Origin: Bradyrhizobium manausense
GTDB taxonomy: Bacteria; Pseudomonadota; Alphaproteobacteria; Rhizobiales; Xanthobacteraceae
DNA: 64,000 bases
Reading direction: 5' to 3'
Assembly (NCBI RefSeq): GCF_001440035.1
Contig: NZ_LJYG01000026.1
Coordinates: 74,721-138,720, forward strand
In this document: piece by piece, positions 36,753-45,183 of the stretch
Layout of the letters: every line of letters starts with the position of its first letter
How positions within the stretch are numbered: position 1 is the stretch's first letter
Program-made: the position numbers and the translations under genes
The notes under the pieces: generated by a model
What the model saw: only the letters and a program-made list of their open reading frames with translations
The model's database searches: none
Told to the model about the DNA's origin: nothing

Positions 36753-37169
36753 ATGCTTGACGCTCTATCGGCATCATTGACGGTTGCGAGCTCCGGGCTC
36801 GAGGCGCAATCGACGCGCATGCGGGTCGTCTCGGAAAACCTCGCCAACGCCACCTCGACCGGGCACACCGCGGGGGCCGATCCCTATCAGCGCAAGACCA
36901 TCACCTTCGATGCCGCGCTCGATCGGGCCTCCGGCACGCAGCTGGCGAAGGTCAAGGAAATCGGGCTCGACACCACGCCTTATCGCGTCGAGTACGACCC
37001 GGGACATCCCGCTGCCGACAAGGCTGGCTACGTCAAGATGCCCAACGTCAACATGATGATCGAGATGGCGGACATGCGGGAGGTCAACCGCTCCTATGAG
37101 GCCAATCTCCAGGTCGTGAAGCAGGTGAGGTCGATGCTCGGCATGACCATCGACCTGCTGAGGAGCTGA
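36753..37169 (+). CDS. flgC: Flagellar basal-body rod protein FlgC
   Basis: 138 residues. N-terminal rod helix TVASSGLEAQSTRMRVVSEN followed by LANATSTGHTAGADPYQRK; C-terminal GYVKMPNVNMMIEMADMREV, the FlgC hallmark. Proximal rod subunit exported by the flagellar apparatus, hence no cleaved signal. In the flgB-flgC-fliE-flgG run, 2 bases from fliE. Confidence 0.96.
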   Translation: MLDALSASLTVASSGLEAQSTRMRVVSENLANATSTGHTAGADPYQRKTITFDAALDRASGTQLAKVKEIGLDTTPYRVEYDPGHPAADKAGYVKMPNVNMMIEMADMREVNRSYEANLQVVKQVRSMLGMTIDLLRS

Positions 37170-37171
37170 CA

Positions 37172-37501
37172 ATGCTGGAAGCGATTTCATCCACCGCGAT
37201 CACCGCAGCGCAGGCGGCGTCTCGCGCGACCGAGACACAAGCCATTGCGCCTACGGGGGCGTCCCCGGTCCAGTCCGCCGACGATGTCGGCTTCGATTCC
37301 GTGATGAAGCAGGTGACCACGGACGCGATCGGAACGTTGAAGACGGGCGAAGCGGCGTCGATCTCGGCGATGCAGGGCAAGGAATCGACGCGAAAGGTCG
37401 TTGAGGCGCTGATGTCGGCCGAGCAGGCCTTGCAGACCGCGGTCGCGGTTCGCGACAAGGTCGTGCAGGCCTACCAGGAAGTCGTTCGAATGTCGATTTG
37501 A
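37172..37501 (+). CDS. fliE: Flagellar hook-basal body protein FliE
   Basis: 109 residues. Ala/Thr-rich N-terminus, then the conserved FliE C-terminal part: VEALMSAEQALQTAVAVRDK and VVQAYQEVVRMSI. It links the MS ring/export gate to the rod. Usual position after flgC, 2 bases downstream of it. Confidence 0.94.
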   Translation: MLEAISSTAITAAQAASRATETQAIAPTGASPVQSADDVGFDSVMKQVTTDAIGTLKTGEAASISAMQGKESTRKVVEALMSAEQALQTAVAVRDKVVQAYQEVVRMSI

Positions 37502-37519
37502 TCTGAAGGAGTGACCTAA

Positions 37520-38311
37520 GTGAAATCGCTCGCCATCGCCGCCACGGGCATGAATGCCCAGCAGACCAACATCGAAGTCATCGCGAACAACATCGCCAAC
37601 ATCAACACCACGTCGTTCAAGCGCGCGCGTGCGGAGTTCACCGATCTGTTTTACCAGATGGACCGAATGCAGGGGGTCGCAAACGTCAACGGCTCCTCGC
37701 CGATTCCGGAGGGCGCGAATCTCGGTCTCGGCGTCAAGTCGGCGGCGATCCGCAAGCTGCACATCCAGGGCGCGCTGACGCAGACCGGTAATCCTTACGA
37801 TCTCGCGATCAACGGCCGGGGCTGGTTCCAGGTGCTGGGCCCGAACAACGAGGTGCAATACACCCGCGCGGGATCGTTCAACACCAACGCGACCGGTCAG
37901 CTGGTGACGATGGACGGCTACCTGTTGGATCCCAACATCACGGTGCCGCAGGGGACGGTGCAGGTCACCGTGAACCAGACCGGCCAGGTCTTCGCCAAGC
38001 TGGATACGGAGGTCAATCCGCGCCAGATCGGCCAACTCAACCTTGCCAATTTTGCCAACGAGGCAGGCCTCGAGCCGCTCGGCAGCAATCTCTATCGCGA
38101 AACTACGGCGTCGGGCGCCCCGGTGGTTGGCCTGCCCGGCGATGCAGGCTACGGCAAGATCAACCAGCAATATCTCGAAGCTTCGAATGTCGATCCAGTC
38201 AAGGAAATCACCGAGTTGATCTCGGCGCAGCGCGCCTACGAGATGAACGCCAAGGTGATCCAGGCGTCGGATGACATGGCCTCGACGGTATCGAAGGGTC
38301 TCAGTCGCTAG
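37520..38311 (+). CDS. flgG: Flagellar distal rod protein FlgG
   Basis: 263 residues with GTG start at 37520 after GAAGGAG. N-terminus [20 protein letters not shown] then [40 protein letters not shown]-terminus [20 protein letters not shown]: full FlgG pattern and length. Forms the distal rod below the hook. Followed closely by flgA. Confidence 0.97.
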   Translation: MKSLAIAATGMNAQQTNIEVIANNIANINTTSFKRARAEFTDLFYQMDRMQGVANVNGSSPIPEGANLGLGVKSAAIRKLHIQGALTQTGNPYDLAINGRGWFQVLGPNNEVQYTRAGSFNTNATGQLVTMDGYLLDPNITVPQGTVQVTVNQTGQVFAKLDTEVNPRQIGQLNLANFANEAGLEPLGSNLYRETTASGAPVVGLPGDAGYGKINQQYLEASNVDPVKEITELISAQRAYEMNAKVIQASDDMASTVSKGLSR

Positions 38312-38324
38312 TTTCGGTGTGTCC

Positions 38325-38801
38325 ATGTTGAACTGGGTGGGCCTGATCGTGCGCGGGTTGGCCGCCGCGCTGCTGGTTCTCGTCTTCGCGGGGTACGCCG
38401 CCGCGGACGAGAAGCGGCTTCCCGTGCCCGCGATGTCGATCCGCGCCGGCGAGCTGATCAGGGAAGACATGATCACCGAACGCAGCTTTGACCAGAATGC
38501 TCTCGGCGTCGCTATGTTCGTCGAAGGGCGTCAGGCCCTCGTCGGCCGGATGGCGCGGCGGGCGCTGTTGCCGGGTCAGCCGATCCCGACCAATTCGGTG
38601 GAGGACCCCTGGACCATCGCCCGCGGCGCGACGGTGAAGGTGGTTGTCGAAGACTCCGGCTTGTCGATCGTGACGTACGGATCGGCGATGCAATCCGGTG
38701 CGCCGGGTTCGCTCATCACCGTGCGAAACACCGACACTGGCGTGATCATCAGGGCCATCGTCCAGCCGGACGGCACCGTCAAGGTCGCGGACGGGTCATG
38801 A
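38325..38801 (+). CDS. flgA: Flagellar P-ring assembly chaperone FlgA
   Basis: 158 residues from ATG 38325 (a GTG two codons earlier is possible; the ribosome site is weak). Signal peptide GLAAALLVLVFAGYAAADE, then SAF-like domain (IRAGELIREDMITERSF; LVGRMARRALLPGQPIPTN) and C-terminal domain. Periplasmic chaperone for FlgI. Overlaps flgI by four bases. Confidence 0.93.
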   Translation: MLNWVGLIVRGLAAALLVLVFAGYAAADEKRLPVPAMSIRAGELIREDMITERSFDQNALGVAMFVEGRQALVGRMARRALLPGQPIPTNSVEDPWTIARGATVKVVVEDSGLSIVTYGSAMQSGAPGSLITVRNTDTGVIIRAIVQPDGTVKVADGS

Positions 38802-39928
38802 CCAGGGTCTTGATCGCGCTTCTGCTGATCTTCTGCGCCGCCAGCGCCCATGCAGCGGTCCGCATCAAGGACATCGCTGACATCAAGGGCCTGCGCGAGA
38901 ACCAGATCGTCGGCTATGGCCTGGTGATCGGCCTCAACGGTACCGGCGACACCCTGCGCAACGCTCCTTTCACGGAACAGTCGCTGCAGTCGATGCTCGA
39001 GAACATGGGCATCAACGTCCGCAACGAGACGAGCAGCACGAACAATCAGTCGCGGCCGACGACGCTGCGCACGCGGAACGTCGCCGCCGTGATGGTGACC
39101 GCGGACCTGCTGCCCTCGATCGGGCCGGGCGAACGGATGGACGTCACCGTGTCGTCCCTTGGCGATGCGACCTCGCTGCTCGGCGGCACGCTGGTGATGA
39201 CGTCGCTGCGCGCAGCGGACGGTGCGGTCTACGCAGTGGCGCAAGGTGCCGTCACAGTTGCTGGTTATAGCGTCGGGGGCCAGGCCCAGAACGTCAGCCA
39301 GGGCACGCCGACCGCAGGCCGCATTCCGAACGGCGCGCTGGTGGAGCGCGAGGTGCAGGGAAGCCTCCACGAGATGGAGTTCCTGGTGCTGGAGCTGAAG
39401 AACCCCGATTTCGTCACGGCGACGCGGATCCTCGACGCCGTCAACCGCTATGCCGGCGGCCGCTATCGTGCCCAGATTGCCTTTGAGCGCGACTACCGGA
39501 CGATCGTGCTGTCGAAGCCGCGCTATGTCGGCCCGGTTCGCTTTCTCGCCGAGATCGGCGAGCTGACCGTCGAGCCCGACACCCCCGCGCGCGTCGTGAT
39601 CAATGAGCGCACCGGCACGGTGGTGATCGGACGCGACGTGCGGATATCAACCGTCGCTGTCACGCATGGCAACCTGACAGTTCGCGTCACCGAGCTGCCC
39701 GTGGTGTCGCAGCCGGCGCCGTTCTCGCAAGGCCAGAGCGTCGTCGTGCCCCAGACCATCGTCGAGGCCAATGAGGCCGGATCGCAGGTAGCGATCCTGA
39801 GCGGCGTCGATCTGCAGCGCCTGGTGCGCGGATTGAACCAGATCGGACTGAAACCATCCGGTATCATCGCGATCCTCCAGGCGATCAAGACCGCCGGCGC
39901 GCTGCAGGCTGAAGTCATCGTGCAATGA
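38798..39928 (+). CDS. flgI: Flagellar P-ring protein FlgI
   Basis: 376 residues. Signal peptide (LIALLLIFCAASAHAA), then RIKDIADIKGLRENQIVGYG and LVIGLNGTGDTLRNAPFTEQ, diagnostic of FlgI; C-terminus SGVDLQRLVRGLNQIGLKPS. Forms the peptidoglycan-level ring around the rod; exported by Sec. Full length. Confidence 0.97.
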   Translation: MTRVLIALLLIFCAASAHAAVRIKDIADIKGLRENQIVGYGLVIGLNGTGDTLRNAPFTEQSLQSMLENMGINVRNETSSTNNQSRPTTLRTRNVAAVMVTADLLPSIGPGERMDVTVSSLGDATSLLGGTLVMTSLRAADGAVYAVAQGAVTVAGYSVGGQAQNVSQGTPTAGRIPNGALVEREVQGSLHEMEFLVLELKNPDFVTATRILDAVNRYAGGRYRAQIAFERDYRTIVLSKPRYVGPVRFLAEIGELTVEPDTPARVVINERTGTVVIGRDVRISTVAVTHGNLTVRVTELPVVSQPAPFSQGQSVVVPQTIVEANEAGSQVAILSGVDLQRLVRGLNQIGLKPSGIIAILQAIKTAGALQAEVIVQ

Positions 39929-39941
39929 TGCGCAAGCGTCG
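39926..39941 (+). promoter_or_regulatory. Possible CGCAAGC element upstream of motE
   Basis: TGATGCGCAAGCGTCG, overlapping the end of flgI and about 55 bases before the motE start. Weaker member of the recurrent flagellar upstream element; may be chance. Confidence 0.25.
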
Positions 39942-39995
39942 TGCAAGCTTGGTCGCTCAATGCTCAGGTCCTGACCGGGAATCGCACGCGGGCCG

Positions 39996-40751
39996 ATGCT
40001 GAAGCTTGATCACAAAGCGCACCTCCTTCTGGCCACGGTGTTCGTGCTCGCGCACGCTTCGCCTGTGCTCGGGCTGGACGAACCGAAGCCGTCGAAGCCG
40101 CTCAATCTGCTCTCGTTCGCACGCGCTCGCGCGCCCGGGCCGCAGAGGTCGCATGCACAGGCAGCGTCTGTTCCAGGCGATAATTCGCGGGCCACGGCCT
40201 GGGCGGCCGAGGATTCAGGGCCCGCCACCACCGGTGCGGTGCCCGAAGCGGCCGCTCCAGCACCGGCTCCCGTTCCGGCGCGTCCGGCGAAGTCAGGCGG
40301 CGGCATGGCGCCGCCGAAGCCGGTGCCGGCACAAACCGCTGCGCCCGCGGACAACGAAGTCGCGCTGTTCTGTAGCAACGTCGCCGATCCAGCCGTCGAC
40401 GCCAGGCTCGCCTGGCAGCTGAAAGAGCTGGAGAAGGCCGAGAACCTGCTGCGCGAGCGGATCGCCGAAGTCGAGGCCAAGCGGGCCGAGTATGAGAAGT
40501 GGATGGCGCTCCGCGACGACTTCCTGAAGAAGGCCGAAGCCAGCGTCGTCGAGATCTACTCGCGCATGAAGCCGGACGCGGCCGCGACCCAGATCGGGGG
40601 CATGGCGGACGAAACAGCCGCGGCGGTTCTTGCAAAGTTGAGCCCGAGGAGCTCGAGCGCGATTTTCAACGAGATGGAGACCGGGCGCGCAGCGCATCTC
40701 GCTGACCTGCTCGGTGGAATGCGTCGCGTGGATGACGGGAAGACCAAGTAA
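39996..40751 (+). CDS. motE: MotE-family periplasmic flagellar protein
   Basis: 251 residues. N-terminal signal peptide (HLLLATVFVLAHASPVLG), a Pro/Ala-rich linker, then a coiled coil (WQLKELEKAENLLRERIAEV; EAKRAEYEKWMALRDDF) and a C-terminal MgtE-N-like helical domain (IYSRMKPDAAATQIGGMADE; AAAVLAKLSPRSSSAIFNEM). In Sinorhizobium, MotE is a periplasmic chaperone for MotC, and motC is present here at 50121, which supports the assignment. The stop is followed immediately by the flgH start. Confidence 0.85.
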   Translation: MLKLDHKAHLLLATVFVLAHASPVLGLDEPKPSKPLNLLSFARARAPGPQRSHAQAASVPGDNSRATAWAAEDSGPATTGAVPEAAAPAPAPVPARPAKSGGGMAPPKPVPAQTAAPADNEVALFCSNVADPAVDARLAWQLKELEKAENLLRERIAEVEAKRAEYEKWMALRDDFLKKAEASVVEIYSRMKPDAAATQIGGMADETAAAVLAKLSPRSSSAIFNEMETGRAAHLADLLGGMRRVDDGKTK

Positions 40752-41447
40752 ATGAAGACGCCATGCCTCATCCTGTCGCTGTTGCTTCTCGCCGGGTGCT
40801 CGCATGATCCGGCAGAAATCCTGACCGGCCCGAAGCTGTCGCCCGTGGGCAGCGGCCTGAGGACGCCGGCCGAGCCTATTCCGGTGACGCCCCGCGTGCA
40901 CCAGCCCGTTAGCTATCGCTCGACCTGGGACGACGGTACCGATCTCTACCGCGATCCCCGTGCGCGCCGCGTCGGCGACGTCGTGACGGTGATCATCTCG
41001 ATGCAGGACAAGGCCAAGCTCGACAATAAGACCGATCGCTCGCGCGATTCGCAGATCCAGTTCGGGTTGAACTGGCTGATGGACGTCGCAGGATGGAAGG
41101 ACAAAGGCCAGGCCAACGCCAATCTCAACACCAATACGCAGATCAAAGGCAACGGGCAGATCGACCGCTCCGAAGATATCAAGCTTTCCATCGCGGCCGT
41201 CGTCACCGACGTGCTGCCGAACGGAAACATGATGATCAGCGGCTCGCAGGAGTTCGGCATCAACACGGAGATGCGCGTGCTCAATGTCGGCGGCATCGTG
41301 CGTCCACGGGATATTTCGCGAACCAACACGATCTCCTACGAGAAGATCGCCGAGGCGCGCGTGTCCTATGGTGGTCGCGGAAATCTGTCTGACGTGCAGC
41401 AGCCTGGTTGGGGACACCGGATCTATGATGCAGTGGCACCGTTCTGA
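40752..41447 (+). CDS. flgH: Flagellar L-ring protein FlgH
   Basis: 231 residues. Lipoprotein signal LILSLLLLAGCS with a proper lipobox (LAGC), so an outer-membrane lipoprotein. Core motifs: DLYRDPRARRVGDVVTVIIS, NGNMMISGSQEF, and VGGIVRPRDISRTNTISYEK. Forms the L ring with FlgI's P ring. Starts directly after motE. Confidence 0.96.
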   Translation: MKTPCLILSLLLLAGCSHDPAEILTGPKLSPVGSGLRTPAEPIPVTPRVHQPVSYRSTWDDGTDLYRDPRARRVGDVVTVIISMQDKAKLDNKTDRSRDSQIQFGLNWLMDVAGWKDKGQANANLNTNTQIKGNGQIDRSEDIKLSIAAVVTDVLPNGNMMISGSQEFGINTEMRVLNVGGIVRPRDISRTNTISYEKIAEARVSYGGRGNLSDVQQPGWGHRIYDAVAPF

Positions 41448-41477
41448 GGCTCGCGCGTCGTGGGAGCGGGGGGCGTC

Positions 41478-41921
41478 ATGCGCCTGATCGCGGCCATCGT
41501 CGTGCTGACCTTGATCGCGATAGGCGCCGGCGCGCTTGCTGGCCTGCATCTGTTCGCCGCCGCCGAGCGCGTCGCCGATGCAAAGAAGGGCGCTACCCCG
41601 CCGCCGGTCGCGTCGAGCTATTCGGGAAGCGCGCGGCTGAGAAAGCTGTCACCGATCGTGACCAATCTTGCGGCCCCAGCCAACAACTGGGCCCGGGTCG
41701 AGGCCTCCATGGTGACCGACAGCATGAGTGACGAGGACGCCGGCATCCTCGCTGCCCATATCAGCGAGGACATCGTCACCTATCTCCGCTCGGCCTCGGC
41801 CACGCAGTTCGAAGGCACGCGAGGGCTTCAGCATCTGCGCGACGATCTGTCCGAACGCGCCAGCATCCGCTCGTCCGGCAAGGTCCGCGAATTGATCATT
41901 GAGACGTTGGTGATCCAGTGA
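41478..41921 (+). CDS. fliL: Flagellar basal body-associated protein FliL
   Basis: 147 residues from ATG 41478 after a run of G; an in-frame start 18 bases earlier is less likely. One N-terminal membrane helix (LIAAIVVLTLIAIGAGALAG), then a periplasmic domain with NWARVEASMVTDSMSDEDAG and C-terminal KVRELIIETLVIQ, the FliL pattern. Inner-membrane protein supporting stator function. Overlaps fliP by four bases. A second FliL-like protein may be encoded at 62976. Confidence 0.88.
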   Translation: MRLIAAIVVLTLIAIGAGALAGLHLFAAAERVADAKKGATPPPVASSYSGSARLRKLSPIVTNLAAPANNWARVEASMVTDSMSDEDAGILAAHISEDIVTYLRSASATQFEGTRGLQHLRDDLSERASIRSSGKVRELIIETLVIQ

Positions 41922-42658
41922 AATTGAGAGTCCTGCTGCTCGCATTGCTGCTGGTCGTGCTGCCCGAAGTGGCATTCGCCCAGATCCCGGACCTCAACTC
42001 GCTGCTGCCGCCGGGCAACGGCTCGACCAGCGGCCGCATCATCCAGCTCATGGCGCTGCTGACGGTGCTGTCCGTCGCACCGGGACTGCTGATCATGGTG
42101 ACGAGCTTTACCCGCTTCGCCGTCGCGCTGTCGTTCCTGCGCGCCGGGCTCGGACTTCAGACGACGCCTCCGAACCTCGTGCTGATCAGCCTCGCACTGT
42201 TCATGACCTTCTACGTCATGGCACCGACTTTCGATCGCGCCTGGGAGACCGGCGTGCAGCCGCTGATGAAGAACGAGATCTCGGAGGAGGACGCCTATCT
42301 GAAGATCAGCGATCCGTTCCGCGAGTTCATGCTGGCACACGTCCGGGACAAGGATCTGCAGACGTTCGACTCGCTCGCAGCAGAAAGCTTTCGCAAGAAG
42401 TTCGACGACAAGCGCATCGACATGCGCGTCATCATCCCGGCCTTCATGATCTCCGAGCTCCGGCGTTCGTTCGAGATCGGTTTCCTCATCATCCTGCCGT
42501 TCCTCGTCATCGACATGATCGTGGCGACGCTGACCATGTCGATGGGCATGATGATGATGCCGCCGTCGATCCTCGCGCTGCCGTTCAAGGTGCTGTTCTT
42601 CGTGCTGATCGACGGCTGGAATCTGCTTGCTTCCGGACTGGTACGATCCTTCTCGTGA
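41918..42658 (+). CDS. fliP: Flagellar export apparatus protein FliP
   Basis: 246 residues. Cleavable signal, then SGRIIQLMALLTVLSVAPGL and LLIMVTSFTRFAVALSFLRA, strongly conserved in FliP; FMISELRRSFEIGFLIILPF and GMMMMPPSILALPFKVLFFV near the C-terminus. Part of the FliPQR export gate; fliQ and fliR are at 58336 and 60752. Last gene before the flagellins. Confidence 0.97.
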   Translation: MKLRVLLLALLLVVLPEVAFAQIPDLNSLLPPGNGSTSGRIIQLMALLTVLSVAPGLLIMVTSFTRFAVALSFLRAGLGLQTTPPNLVLISLALFMTFYVMAPTFDRAWETGVQPLMKNEISEEDAYLKISDPFREFMLAHVRDKDLQTFDSLAAESFRKKFDDKRIDMRVIIPAFMISELRRSFEIGFLIILPFLVIDMIVATLTMSMGMMMMPPSILALPFKVLFFVLIDGWNLLASGLVRSFS

Positions 42659-42706
42659 GGGCGATCACCGGCCCACGAGAATCGTTAAGGTTAGTAAAGA
42701 GTAATA

Positions 42707-42714
42707 TTAACCAT
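42707..42714 (+). promoter_or_regulatory. TTAACCAT, possible CtrA-type half site
   Basis: Lies in an AT-rich patch (GGTTA...TAACC inverted repeat at about 42689-42712) about 190 bases before flagellin gene 1. TTAACCAT resembles the CtrA half site of alphaproteobacteria; a second half at the right distance is not perfect. Confidence 0.25.
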
Positions 42715-42746
42715 ATGATTTTGCTGATGAATTCAATCCAGCTTTA

Positions 42747-42760
42747 ATCCGGAAGCAAGA
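42747..42760 (+). promoter_or_regulatory. Upstream element of flagellin gene 1
   Basis: ATCCGGAAGCAAGA, 48 bases before the conserved leader. By position and sequence it aligns with CCCCGCACAAGCTT (flagellin 2) and CTTCGCGCAAACTT (flagellin 3). Confidence 0.4.
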
Positions 42761-42807
42761 TTCGGCGTGCTAGCAATGCGGCACGGCGGGTTGGACCCTA
42801 TCCACAT

Positions 42808-42900
42808 CAGTCCAAAGGCATGATGCCGCCCCTCCGTACCGGTGGAAGCCCGGTATGTCCCCTCGTGAAAATGTAACGCGTACATAAAGGGACATTCGCA
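42808..42900 (+). promoter_or_regulatory. Structured flagellin mRNA leader, copy 1 (flg-Rhizobiales-like)
   Basis: Conserved block CAGYCCAAAGGCATGA followed by hairpin TACCGG (42837-42842)/CCGGTA (42850-42855). ATGTCCC (42855-42861) can pair with GGGACAT (42889-42895), which covers the Shine-Dalgarno AAAGGGA. Same architecture at 43990 and 45184. Resembles the Rfam flg-Rhizobiales motif as I remember it. Confidence 0.78.
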
Positions 42901-43806
42901 ATGTCAAGCCTGCTTACGAACTCGACCGCCATGACCGCACTCCAGACCCTGCGGTCTGTGAGCTCCCAACTCGCCAACACGCAGACCCGCATTTCCACCG
43001 GCCAGCGCGTCTCGACCGCCTCCGACAACGCCGCCTACTGGTCGATCGCGACCTCGATGCGCGCCGACAACGCTGCGCTCTCCGCGGTCTCAGATTCGCT
43101 CGGTCTGTCGGCCGCGACGGTCGATACTGAATATACTGCTCTGACCTCTGTTGTCGGTGACAGCAACGGCGGCCTGACCAAGCTGCAGTCGCTGCTGGTG
43201 GAAGCCAAGACGGCTGGTATCGACCGCACCAAGATTCAGGCTGACGTCACCCAGATCCAGCAGCAGATGCAGGCGACCGCGGCTGCGGCGACCTTCAACG
43301 GCGTGAATTGGCTGAGCACGACGACGGCAACGCCGACGACGGTCAACCTGGTGTCGTCCTATTCGCGCGTTGGCGGCACGCCGACCACCGGCTCCATCGC
43401 CCTGACCGTCGCCAACTACTCGCTCTATACCTCGTCGACCAGCGGCATCCTGGACAAGGTGAGCGGCGGTTCGTCGGTCAACACGATCGACATCAGCACG
43501 CTGACGGACTCGGCGGCTGACCAGACCACGCTCGATGGCTACATCGCGCAGGTCACTGGTGCGATCAACTCCGTGGCTTCGGCCGCGGCGAATCTCGGTG
43601 CCGTGAAGAACCGTATCTCGACCAACACCGACTTCGTGAAGTCGCTGATGGACTCGGTGAGCCGCGGTATCGGCCAGCTCGTCGATGCCGACATGAACCA
43701 GGAGTCCACCCGTCTGTCGGCCCTCCAGGTCCAGCAGCAGCTCGGCGTCCAGGCGCTCTCGATCGCCAACAGCAGCAGCCAGAGCATCCTCTCGCTGTTC
43801 CGCTAG
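42901..43806 (+). CDS. Flagellin 1 (lateral flagellin type)
   Basis: 301 residues. N-terminal D0/D1 helices (TNSTAMTALQTLRSVSSQLA; RISTGQRVSTASDNAAYWSI) and C-terminal helices (RGIGQLVDADMNQESTRLSA; LQVQQQLGVQALSIANSSSQ, ending ILSLFR) are typical; the variable centre is Ser/Thr/Gly-rich and short. Size about 30 kDa fits lateral LafA-type flagellins of Bradyrhizobium. Exported by the flagellar type III system. Has the structured leader and a strong terminator. Less like copies 2 and 3 than they are to each other. Confidence 0.96.
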   Translation: MSSLLTNSTAMTALQTLRSVSSQLANTQTRISTGQRVSTASDNAAYWSIATSMRADNAALSAVSDSLGLSAATVDTEYTALTSVVGDSNGGLTKLQSLLVEAKTAGIDRTKIQADVTQIQQQMQATAAAATFNGVNWLSTTTATPTTVNLVSSYSRVGGTPTTGSIALTVANYSLYTSSTSGILDKVSGGSSVNTIDISTLTDSAADQTTLDGYIAQVTGAINSVASAAANLGAVKNRISTNTDFVKSLMDSVSRGIGQLVDADMNQESTRLSALQVQQQLGVQALSIANSSSQSILSLFR

Positions 43807-43824
43807 GTCCGACGACAATCTGAG

Positions 43825-43856
43825 GGGCCGCGCTTCTCGCGAAGCGCGGCCCTTTC
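43825..43856 (+). terminator. Rho-independent terminator of flagellin gene 1
   Basis: GGGCCGCGCTTC pairs with GAAGCGCGGCCC around TCGC, followed by TTTCGTTT. Begins 18 bases after the stop. Nearly the same hairpin follows flagellin gene 2. Confidence 0.88.
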
Positions 43857-43926
43857 GTTTGAAGCAACGTCAAGCGCACGCCGAAACTTTGGCTTCGCTG
43901 TTGCGGCGAAGACACAGAGCCGCAAG

Positions 43927-43940
43927 CCCCGCACAAGCTT
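43927..43940 (+). promoter_or_regulatory. Upstream element of flagellin gene 2
   Basis: CCCCGCACAAGCTT, 49 bases before the conserved leader. A second shared block, ACAGGTTGGGC, lies between it and the leader (ACGGCAGGTTGAGC in copy 3). Confidence 0.4.
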
Positions 43941-43989
43941 CGAGCGTTACGGTCGCCGTACGACAGGTTGGGCCCTCAACGCGCTTGCG

Positions 43990-44075
43990 CAGCCCAAAGG
44001 CATGACGCCGCCCTGTCGTACCGGTGCAAGTCCGGTATGTCCCCAAAACAACTCGATCTTCAAAGGGACATCAAA
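43990..44075 (+). promoter_or_regulatory. Structured flagellin mRNA leader, copy 2
   Basis: Same block as copy 1: AAAGGCATGACGCC, hairpin TACCGG/CCGGTA, then ATGTCCC (44037-44043) pairing with GGGACAT (44065-44071) over the Shine-Dalgarno CAAAGGGAC. Because the region is partly open in frame, an upstream TTG at 43968 can be misread as the gene start. Confidence 0.78.
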
Positions 44076-44984
44076 ATGGGTTCTAGCCTTCTCACCAACT
44101 CCGCCGCCATGACCGCGCTGCAGACGCTGCGCAACGTCAGCTCCAGCCTGCAGACCACGGAAAACCGCATCTCGACCGGTCAGCGCGTCGCCACCGCGTC
44201 GGACAACGCCGCCTACTGGTCGATCGCAACTTCGATGCGCGCCGACAACGCCGCGCTTTCCGCCGTCTCCGACTCGCTCGGTCTGTCGGCTGCGACCGTC
44301 GACACCGAATATACCGCTCTGACCTCGGTTGTCGGCGACAGCACCGGCGGCCTGACCAAGCTGCAGTCGCTGCTGGTCGAAGCCAAGACCGCCGGTATCG
44401 ACCGCACCAAGATCCAGGCCGACATCACCCAGATCCAGCAGCAGATGAAGGGCACCGCGGGTGCGGCAACCTTCAACGGCGTCAACTGGTTGAGCACGAC
44501 GACGGCCACCCCGGCGACCTTCGACCTGGTGTCGTCGTTCTCGCGCGTCGGCGGCACGCCCACCATCGGCTCGATCACGCTGACGATCTCCAACTACTCT
44601 CTCTATACCTCGTCCACCAGCGGCATCCTCGACAAGGTGAGCGGCGGTGCATCGGTGGACACGATCGACATCAGCACGCTGACCGATTCGGCAGCCGACC
44701 AGACCACGCTCAGCGGTTACATCTCGCAGGTCACCGCCGCGATCAACTCGGTGGCTTCGGCTGCCGCCGACCTCGGTGCCGTCAAGAACCGCCTCGCGAC
44801 CAACACCGACTTCGTCAAGACCTTGATGGACTCCGTGAACCGCGGTGTCGGCCAGCTCGTCGACGCTGACATGAACGCGGAATCCACCCGCCTGCAGGCG
44901 CTCCAGACCCAGCAGCAGCTCGGCGTCCAGGCGCTGTCGATCGCCAACCAGAACAGCCAGAGCATCCTCTCGCTGTTCCGCTAA
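44076..44984 (+). CDS. Flagellin 2 (lateral flagellin type)
   Basis: 302 residues from the ATG at 44076, five bases after the leader stem; the frame extends upstream through the leader but that part is RNA structure, not protein. All flagellin terminal helices are present (SSLLTNSAAMTALQTLRNVS; ending SQSILSLFR). Differs from flagellin 3 at only 11 positions by eye, indicating recent duplication or gene conversion. Own leader and terminator, so transcribed as a separate unit or processed from one. Confidence 0.96.
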   Translation: MGSSLLTNSAAMTALQTLRNVSSSLQTTENRISTGQRVATASDNAAYWSIATSMRADNAALSAVSDSLGLSAATVDTEYTALTSVVGDSTGGLTKLQSLLVEAKTAGIDRTKIQADITQIQQQMKGTAGAATFNGVNWLSTTTATPATFDLVSSFSRVGGTPTIGSITLTISNYSLYTSSTSGILDKVSGGASVDTIDISTLTDSAADQTTLSGYISQVTAAINSVASAAADLGAVKNRLATNTDFVKTLMDSVNRGVGQLVDADMNAESTRLQALQTQQQLGVQALSIANQNSQSILSLFR

Positions 44985-45003
44985 CCCTGAACGCGACCCG
45001 AGG

Positions 45004-45036
45004 GAGCCGCGCTTCTCGCGAAGCGCGGCTCTTTCA
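45004..45036 (+). terminator. Rho-independent terminator of flagellin gene 2
   Basis: GAGCCGCGCTTC pairs with GAAGCGCGGCTC around TCGC, followed by TTTCACTTT. Compared with the hairpin after flagellin 1 the outer pair is changed on both arms (GGGCC/GGCCC to GAGCC/GGCTC), a compensatory change. Confidence 0.87.
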
Positions 45037-45124
45037 CTTTGCGTACGTTGTTGGCGTGCCGGGAAAATCCCGACTTGGCGCCCCGAACTGTCGCTCCTCC
45101 CCGGTGCACTCACAGCGCCACAAG

Positions 45125-45138
45125 CTTCGCGCAAACTT
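45125..45138 (+). promoter_or_regulatory. Upstream element of flagellin gene 3
   Basis: CTTCGCGCAAACTT, 45 bases before the conserved leader and aligned with the elements of the other two flagellin genes. Followed by the shared GGCAGGTTGAGC block. Confidence 0.4.
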
Positions 45139-45183
45139 CGCGTGCTATCGCCGCCGTTACGGCAGGTTGAGCGCGCTTTTTTG

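Noticed and set aside
42855-42900. c-di-GMP (GEMM) riboswitch in the flagellin leaders
   Set aside because: The leaders lack the conserved GEMM core; the TACCGG hairpin plus Shine-Dalgarno stem is a different architecture.
43968-44075. N-terminal extension of flagellin 2 (and 45218-45271 for flagellin 3)
   Set aside because: These codons lie in the conserved RNA leader. Flagellins begin with the M-x-SSLLTN segment, right after the Shine-Dalgarno.
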